Shown: positions 57,819-64,000 of the stretch, piece after piece
Layout of the letters: each line of letters starts with the position of its first letter
Position numbering within the stretch: position 1 is the stretch's first letter
Source of the DNA: Cordilura impudica
Taxonomy: Eukaryota > Arthropoda > Insecta > Diptera > Scathophagidae
Direction of reading: 5' to 3'
DNA length: 64,000 nucleotides
Assembly (NCBI GenBank): GCA_963682025.1
Contig: OY821517.1
Location: 51,098,662-51,162,661 of the forward strand
The notes under the pieces: generated by a model
Database searches by the model: none
Told to the model about the DNA's origin: nothing
The model's input: only the letters and a program-made list of their open reading frames with translations
Program-made: the position numbers and the translations under genes

Positions 57819-58514
57819 TTCACAATTTGTATAAATTGTTACACAACCGTTAAATCATTAATATTCTTCAAAAATTAAGTTGTGTGTCGGAACCGACACA
57901 AACACTGTTTACAAAAGTATTTACAGAAACAAAAACATATATGAATTAATAAAAGAATAACAAAAACAATACGTTTAAGTTGTTCTAATTTACAAGAATA
58001 TTACATTCATTAAGATATTAAAACGACTGACAGTCAATCCAATTGATGTGCCAAATAAACACGCACACATATTCGTATATATAAATACAATATGCTAAAT
58101 GTAAACAAAGTTGTAAACTTTTTCCATAACAACATATCATGATGATAATAATAATTAGTGTAACTTGTCTAATATAATATTATACTCGTATAATGATATA
58201 ATCTTGATATGAATATAAAATTCATTCGCTTATGAAATATGTGGTAAATTGAATTCATATTGATTAGAAAAAGTTGAGGAAATCGTTATAGATGTAAGTG
58301 CTCTTAGTAGTTACAAACATTACGAGTCCTTGAACAAATTCCTACTAAATTAGGTATTCCTTTTTTTGCTCTTGTTTTTGTTTCTTTTATTGGTTTAGTA
58401 AAATATACATTGCCAGACATATGAAACTTTTCCGCCTTTGTTAAGAGGGTAAAGCGCCATGAGATAACTTAAACTTCACTTCGTCTATATTTGAATTTGA
58501 ATTTTATAATTACA
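57819..58514. other. AT-rich intergenic DNA
   Basis: Nothing recognised. Confidence 0.45.
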
Positions 58515-58560
58515 CTAGCAGTATACCCGCTACGTTGTTAGCGTAATTAATAATATTAAT
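58515..58560 (-). mobile_element. Second Helitron-type 3' terminus
   Basis: Read inversely, a hairpin with stem CGCTA/TAGCG (58527-58542) is followed by GGTATACTGCTAG and then T. A hairpin 9-12 bases before CTAG and a following T fit a Helitron 3' end, different from the family at 2688. The 5' end of the element was not located, so only the tip is annotated. Confidence 0.5.
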
Positions 58561-60071
58561 TATTTAAAACATAAGCATATTTATAAACAATTAGAAATAT
58601 AGTGTGAGAGATAAAACGATGGAAACTTTTGGCTAAATATAATTTTGACCAAAAACATTTGATCATAAAATTTAAAAATCGTTTATTAATTTACACACTT
58701 GTATGTTTTATTTATTTAGCAAAGAAGAAATATTAACATAATTTCAGAAAAAAATAACAAATTTTAAAAGTATCCACTTTTATGCTGTTGACAGAACAAT
58801 GGTCAATGCTCATGGTCTTGGGAGTGAACGAACGATTCTTGTAATGGAACGTCCAAAGTGTTTGGTCCTGTGTGGGTATAGGCAAATTTTATGGCCGTTT
58901 TAATATTTAATTTTTTCGCCAACCCTATTCGCACACAGTATTCTAATTCCAAGATCAGCCTCAATTGCTCGTCGGGAAACAGATAAAGCACATAATTTTA
59001 ATTTCACTTGGTTAATGACCTATTTAAGTAGCATTTTTTTTGGATATTTTTAAGCTCTCTTGCTATTAAATTATCCTGCCTTTGACTCGTTTTATGGTGC
59101 CTGCGACACTAAATGAAATTATTGATTTATTCATAGAATATTTCTCACAAATATTTTTTGCTTACGACCAGCACTAATCAACTCTGGTAAATATTTTTAA
59201 AAGTTACCACTATTTTGGCATCTCTAAAAAAGATATTTTAGTTTTAGGAATGCACCTCAATTTTAATTGGCACATTTTTCAAACGTTGCGCTGCAGTTAT
59301 AGATAAAGTTGGATGGTGTGATGATGTTACACACATCTTCATTTATCTTTATTTATTTCATTTATTCATCTTTATTTGTTTATATTTTTTTTTGTTTATT
59401 TTTGTTTACTATATGCACATGCACATATTTATTTGTAATTATTTGTTTACATTTATTAATTTTTTTTTGCATATCTTTTCTTTTCATTCAACACATACCA
59501 CAAGGTACACTAACCTTGGGTAAAGGGTTGAATTACAAAACAATAAATTATTGTGTAATTAAATATCACTGGAATGCAAAATGACAAATTTGTGAAAATA
59601 CAAATTGTGTCAATAACCCATGACAAATAGGAATGTCACTCAAATTTTGAGGGGAAAAATTTAAATTGATTATTGAACGTTTTCTGATTGGCTATTGAGC
59701 CCAACGTTCAAAAATCAATGAATTTGTAATATGCGAATGTAAAGAAAAGAGAAGACTATTATTTAAATTAAGTAAAAAATATTAAATTATAATGATATAA
59801 AAGACCAGCATTTTAAAATAAATAATCAATTATAATTCTAATTTGAAAGGGTTATAATTAAAACCAAACAGAGATTTTCTCTTTTTACTGGCATATTCTG
59901 CCAAAGGGTTCAAACATTGGCATAATCTGCCTACGTGCTATCTCTGTATAACATAAAAAAAGTGCATCTAGCGTGCACGCGGGAACTGCTTTGAGGAAAG
60001 CACTTGACAAAATTCCTCCTGAGATTGTTCCGGTTCTCACCCAATCTTAGTGTCCTTTTGTACACCCTCTT
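58561..60071. other. AT-rich DNA, one unexplained small ORF
   Basis: The minus-strand ORF at 58803-58991 (LYLFPDEQLRLILELEYCVR...) has more ordinary amino-acid composition than its surroundings, but no recognised domain, no upstream frame and no clear splice site. Coding status is open. The rest (including the T-rich ORF at 59309-59584) shows nothing. Confidence 0.35.
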
Positions 60072-60147
60072 ACACTATATGGCGATCCTGCCAAGCTAAC
60101 ACTATATGGCGATCCTGCCCCCTCTTACACTATATGGCGATCCTGCC
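60072..60147. repeat. Three spaced copies of ACACTATATGGCGATCCTGCC
   Basis: Identical 21-base copies start at 60072, 60099 and 60127, separated by 6 and 7 bases. A fourth degenerate one starts near 60157. The function is unknown. Confidence 0.85.
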
Positions 60148-60420
60148 CCCATACATACACTATATTAAATTTAAATGCCACTATGTACGTAGATTGCTAC
60201 AAGGCATACATTATATAACGGTCCAGCGATTTTTATAATATTTGGTGATCCTAGCTGGCGTCCCACCAACACTATAATGTAATGAAACTATCATATCTTT
60301 ATAGCAATAAAATGACATTTGCAGATCGGATTCAATGTTTTTATATTTTATATCGTAATCAAAAATAAAAGTTTAAACATTCTAATGAAGTTTTTCGGCC
60401 ATTCGGTAGGTTATCTTCTA

Positions 60421-61549
60421 TATTTCAATTAGCTAGAAAGGGTTATATATTTATAATAAATAAAAGGTGTTTTTCTTTTTACATTTTTCCCAACGTTTTC
60501 GTCAATTTTTTTGTTGACTTTTCAAGGGACGTCCTATTTAGATAAAAAACATCATATTATTACAAAAATAATTATAATATACAACAATTTATACTTACAG
60601 TAACATATTTTCTGATTACATTAAATTTTAATTTACACACAACATAAAACAAAAATTACATTTAACACGGCTAAAAACTTAAGTTTCATAGTCCTTCCTA
60701 TAAGCGACCAACAATATCACGACAATAAGATACGTAAATAACAGAAATACTTATGAGCAATAGTTTTCCAAAAAACTAAATTAAAAAATAAAACTGAAAA
60801 AATTCCTAAGGCTGATGACACCAATACAAAAAAACTTTACAGTGTAAAATTTATGCCTGGTCTAACCGATAACAAAAACATAAAAACTACAATAGAAACA
60901 AACAACATAAAATTTGCATACAACAAACCAACATTGTTTATGAAATAAGCTACAGAGGTAACAATGATCACAGCTGTAATTTAGTTCATATAGGTACAAT
61001 AAAAAGACTTTGGAAACAAGAATAGGAGAACCCAAAAATGATATTACGAAAGAAAAAGAGACAACAGCCACAATGCAGATTTTGAAAAAGTGAAAATATT
61101 AGATAGAGAGAAAATGGAAAAGAAACTATACACAATAGAGGGCTTAAGAATTCAAGAAAATATTAAGAATACGATGATCTTAAAAGAAGATACCGACAAT
61201 CTTAATGCGAGCTACAGAGTCACCATGAACAAAAATTCATTGTGATATTAATTTTAAGCTGTGTTGTTTATATAAAAAAATTTTTGATTTAAATTTAAAT
61301 TTTATGTTAAATGTAATTTTTGTTTTATGTGTGTAAATTAAAATTTAATGTAATCAGAAAATATGTTACTGTAAGTCTAAATTGTTGTATATTTCAATTA
61401 TTTTGTAATGATATGATGTTTTTTTTATTTAAATAGACGTTTCTTCAAAAGTCAGCAAATAATTGACGAAACGTTGGGAGAAATGTAAAAAGAAAAAACA
61501 CCTTTTATTTACATTATAAATATATAGGCCTTACTAGCTTAATTGAAAT
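60421..61549. mobile_element. Penelope-like element remnant with inverted terminal repeats
   Basis: 60421-60667 and 61305-61549 are inverted copies (AAATAAAAGGTGTTTTT, CCCAACGTTTTCGTCAA, AACATATTTTCTGATTACAT). Between them lies a decayed GIY-YIG-type coding end (about 60890-61250). Penelope-like elements are known for terminal repeats in direct or inverted orientation and for a C-terminal GIY-YIG endonuclease, and both are seen here. Reverse transcriptase sequence is absent. Confidence 0.68.
60890..61250 (+). pseudogene. GIY-YIG endonuclease end of a Penelope-like ORF
   Basis: In shifting frames on the plus strand I read NIVYEISYRGNNDHSCNLVH followed by IGTIKR (the usual form is VYKIPC...YIGxTxR). 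LETRIGEPKNDITKEKETTA follows, and then FEKVKILDREKMEKKLYTIE, IQENIKNTMILKEDTDNLNA and a stop near 61243. The phrase ILDRE..K...E...I followed by TDNLN is the usual C-terminal signature of the Penelope endonuclease domain. At least two frameshifts occur, so the protein is dead. Confidence 0.62.
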
Positions 61550-61760
61550 AAAGAAAAAAAGTTTAAACTGTTAAATAAAATTATTTAAAATTGTTGACAT
61601 ATAAATAAGTTGAACTCAAAAGTTCAGATGGTTCCTTCAAATATAAAATATATGTATATCGATGGCTTAATGTTGAAAGGATGTAACTCAAATTTGCGTT
61701 TTTTTACATGGGAAGGAAAAAATTATTAAACTTAAAAATTTTGGTTATATGAACTATTCG
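61550..61760. other. AT-rich spacer
   Basis: Nothing recognised. Confidence 0.45.
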
Positions 61761-62507
61761 TTATAGTCTGACCACTTAGTGGTATAGGGCATAATGACTT
61801 TGTGCCGATGTTTGTGGCTACCAAAAATATTTGACCTAAACCCATATTTTATTATACCGATCGACTCAGAATCACTTTCTGAGTCAATTTAGCGATGTCC
61901 GTCCGTCCGTCCATCCGTTCGTCCATCTGTGTAAAACTTGTAAACAAACTACAGGTCGCAAATATGAATAACATTTGATCAAATTTGGTATATAAACTTC
62001 AACCTGCCACAAGACAAACGCTATTGAAATTGGTGAAAATTGGTGCATGTTCGGATCTAGTCCCCATTAAAAGGACCCCTATGAGATCGACTTAGCATGC
62101 CATATGCTCCAAATCATAAGATAGATTTCAGTCAAATTGGGTTTGTGTGTGTTTATTTCACCCATTAATAGATAGTCCAAAAATAAATATTGTAGAAGAT
62201 TTCTTAGTCATAGCCCTCATATAACGCTGCTTGCCGATCTTCACTTAAATCTATGAAAAGCAATATATTGAACAAATTTTTCTCAAATTAGGTTTGCATA
62301 CGTTTTTTGCAAAAAAATATGGTCAGGAGCGGTCCATTTACCATTTCTGATATAAACTTTTTCAGATCTACAGTCAAAAAGTTAACAAAAATTCCACTTA
62401 GATTTGGTTTACGCCTATTTTCCAACCCAATTAGTTAGACCTAAGACCAATTCTCTAAACGCATGGCATAGCTTATCTGTCTAGACCGACTATAATTTTC
62501 TTACTTG
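61761..62507 (-). mobile_element. mini-me-like repeat, copy 6, diverged
   Basis: Same order as copies 2 and 3 but with many substitutions. It has TGACCACTTAGTGGTATAGG at the start, an imperfect GTCC array (61897-61925), and CTGTCTAGACCGACTATAAT with TTCTTACTTG at the end. It is older than copies 1, 2, 4 and 5, judging by divergence. Confidence 0.83.
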
Positions 62508-63082
62508 TGTTTTTAAGAAAATGTACTTTCAAATGAAAATTCACTGGTTGAAAAGTACCAGTTTTGCCATTTTTTTTGGCCGTTTTTACCCCATAAGAGC
62601 TGGTGTAATCTACATATCAAATTTCACATTCCTAAGTTACTTTATAAATAAGATACACAAAGGTATCCTTTTGCATTTGCGGACAGTTTTTACTATCTTA
62701 ACATCCGAATTTCTAAAAGTTTTCCTATCATCTGATGTTTCTATCTCTATTGAAATTCACATACTCTATTTTATATTCCTATATTCGTTTTTTTAGATGA
62801 TACCAAATGAACAATTTTTCCCCTTTTTGGCCGCTTTTCCTACCCTAGACCTTAGAATTATCAATAAATTCATTATTGAATAATGCCCATGTATTAAGTG
62901 GAGTCTGTATATCAAAATTCATATATGTAACCCGGTCTATGAAAAGGTGGCTTATGACTCAAAAACAAAATTTTGATAAATCAGCTGTTAAAGACAAACA
63001 ATGCAGTTCGTCAGTTTTTTTTTTCGTTATCTCGTTGGTGCAATGACTTCTGTTTGTCTTTTCCGTTATGAACTAGTGAATA
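62508..63082. other. Upstream region of the last gene, nothing certain
   Basis: 62508-62800 contains a plus-strand ORF (62521-62796) with no recognised family. The promoter of the transposase-like gene should lie in the 300 bases before 63083, but no clear TATA or initiator can be chosen. Confidence 0.35.
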
Positions 63083-63986
63083 ATGTCTGTCGATGAAGAA
63101 TATAGCGAGGTTTTTCAAAAATATTTTGGAGAAAATGAAGAGAATTATGATGATTCTTTCGATGATGTTGATATCAATTAAGATGAGGAACTACAATCAT
63201 TATTTCAAGCTGAAGATCAAAAGGAAGTGGAAAAAAGTTTTTTTTTACAATGGACTTGACTTCTATAGATAACAAAGAAGAGGAATTGGTAAATACATTT
63301 ATTTCGGAAGATTGCTGTAATAAGAAATGCCAAAAAATGATACCGCGAAAGATAATAGAAAATGTAAGAAACAACTATCTAGAATTATCAAAACATGAAC
63401 TTGATTTGGTTATGCTGAGCCATATCGAATCAGCAATAATGTGCACAGACAAACTTGGAGATGCCTACACAAAAATTACGAAATGGAGGAAACATGAAAG
63501 GCAAAAAGGTAAAGATGTTTAAAGGCATAAATTGATGTTCATTTTTTTTATCACTTACCTGTTTGCCGCTCTTTTTTCCTTTCTGTGCATACGTGTGGAA
63601 GAAAACGTTTTGAAAATTTACTTCGACATTTTCATATACATGGTACCATAACACGGGTACATGTGGTAGCAAATAAACCATCAACACATTGGAGAGCGTT
63701 TCAACCTTCTGACATCCAAAAGGCTTTCAAATTTATTGAGTATACAGCCGAACTATTGGCTCTTCCACTGCCAGGACGTTTACCCAAATTCAAAGATTTT
63801 CGTGTAATGAAGTTACCATCTAATAAGACAAAGGCCTCAGTTTATCGAAAATACATTGCTGCACTCGGTGATAATGAACTGAAGATGAGTATTTGTTCCT
63901 TTCGACGCATATGGGCCAAATACATACCTTATGTTACAGTAATGAAACCAGCGAATGATCTCTGTGATTACTGTCGTAGTAAGTAA
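63083..63986 (+). pseudogene. Transposase-like protein with Cys-rich N-terminal domain, broken, runs to window end
   Basis: It starts with an acidic N-terminus (ATG 63083, MSVDEEYSEVFQKYFG). A stop at 63179-63181 and a frameshift in the T run at 63238-63246 lead to MDLTSIDNKEEELVNTFISE and CCNKKCQKMIPRKII. A stop at 63520-63522 and a shift in the T8 run 63542-63549 lead to LPVCRSFFLSVHTCGRKRFE, the position of the usual VCRxxFL block. Next come HWRAFQPSDIQKAFKFIEY, LLALPLPGRLPKFKDFRV, LPSNKTKASVYRKYIAALGD, and at the end VTVMKPANDLCDYCRSK. I know this order (CCxxxC, VCRxxF, PSxTK, MKPxxDLCxxC) from a widespread uncharacterised transposon family of arthropods. The catalytic half should follow beyond the window. 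Confidence 0.65.
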
Positions 63987-64000
63987 GCCACTGTTTACTT

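Noticed and set aside
58803..58991. Minus-strand ORF as a host exon
   Set aside because: Composition is gene-like, but no splice acceptor, start or family was found, so it is only mentioned and not called as a gene.
59309..59584. 91-codon Phe/Ile/Tyr-rich ORF
   Set aside because: It is a T-rich low-complexity stretch; hydrophobicity follows from base composition.
60809..60830. CTGATGA at 60813 as a hammerhead core
   Set aside because: No GAAA with a pairing stem follows at the right distance; only the segment in the terminal repeats was kept as a weak hint.

Overview
The window looks like repeat-dense, AT-rich chromosomal DNA of a fly (Diptera, probably a calyptrate). This is inferred from three signs: many copies of a mini-me-like repeat carrying (GTCC)n/(GGAC)n arrays, Jockey-type and Penelope-like retroelements, and very short (about 60 nt) GT-AG introns in the transposon genes. 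No host gene, tRNA, rRNA or CRISPR array could be supported. Nearly everything that can be recognised is a transposable element, usually broken and often nested in another.

Layout, left part. 149-2119 is a decayed pogo/Tigger-type transposase gene with its right terminus. 2235-2524 is a foldback MITE and 2688-3054 a small non-autonomous Helitron-like element. 4377-6475 is a non-LTR remnant (minus strand). 7890-8415 is a 122-bp tandem-repeat element. 9990-10444 is a second Helitron-like copy. 11240-16636 is a three-level nest: a Helitron-like copy holds a Jockey-type retrotransposon (11506-16597, with a 13-bp target duplication), which holds a mini-me-like repeat (12830-13628). 18290-18820 is a degraded mini-me-like copy and 18960-20960 a 2-kb satellite.

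Middle part. 23179-26625 is a DNA transposon with long inverted arms around a three-exon gene that still reads through for 548 codons (element A). 26652-32590 is a minus-strand non-LTR ORF2 split by a mini-me-like copy and by a 3.1-kb insertion that carries a 2.2-kb satellite with 21-bp units. 32592-36461 holds a mini-me-like copy, an internally inverted copy of element B, an arm of element D, and the start of another transposase-like gene. That gene is interrupted by a 2.7-kb LTR-like insert (36466-39198, TG...CA ends, 4-bp target duplication) and resumes at 39199. 39656-43510 holds a mini-me-like copy and a 122-bp tandem-repeat element invaded by a 5'-truncated non-LTR element.

Right part. 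46077-46484 is a MITE. 46497-49004 is a non-coding element with arms of about 0.8 kb (element D). 49413-50650 is satellite invaded by a mini-me-like copy. 50852-53605 is element B, with 575-bp arms and a broken transposase-like gene. 55238-57806 is a 5'-truncated non-LTR element with an exact 12-bp target duplication. 60421-61549 is a Penelope-like remnant between inverted terminal repeats. 61761-62507 is a mini-me-like copy. 63083 to the window end is the start of another broken transposase-like gene.

The best candidate for something little described is the pair of elements A and B. They share the outer 65 bp or so of their inverted repeats and an ATAT flank, but carry unrelated proteins. 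One of these is intact and has no function I can assign.
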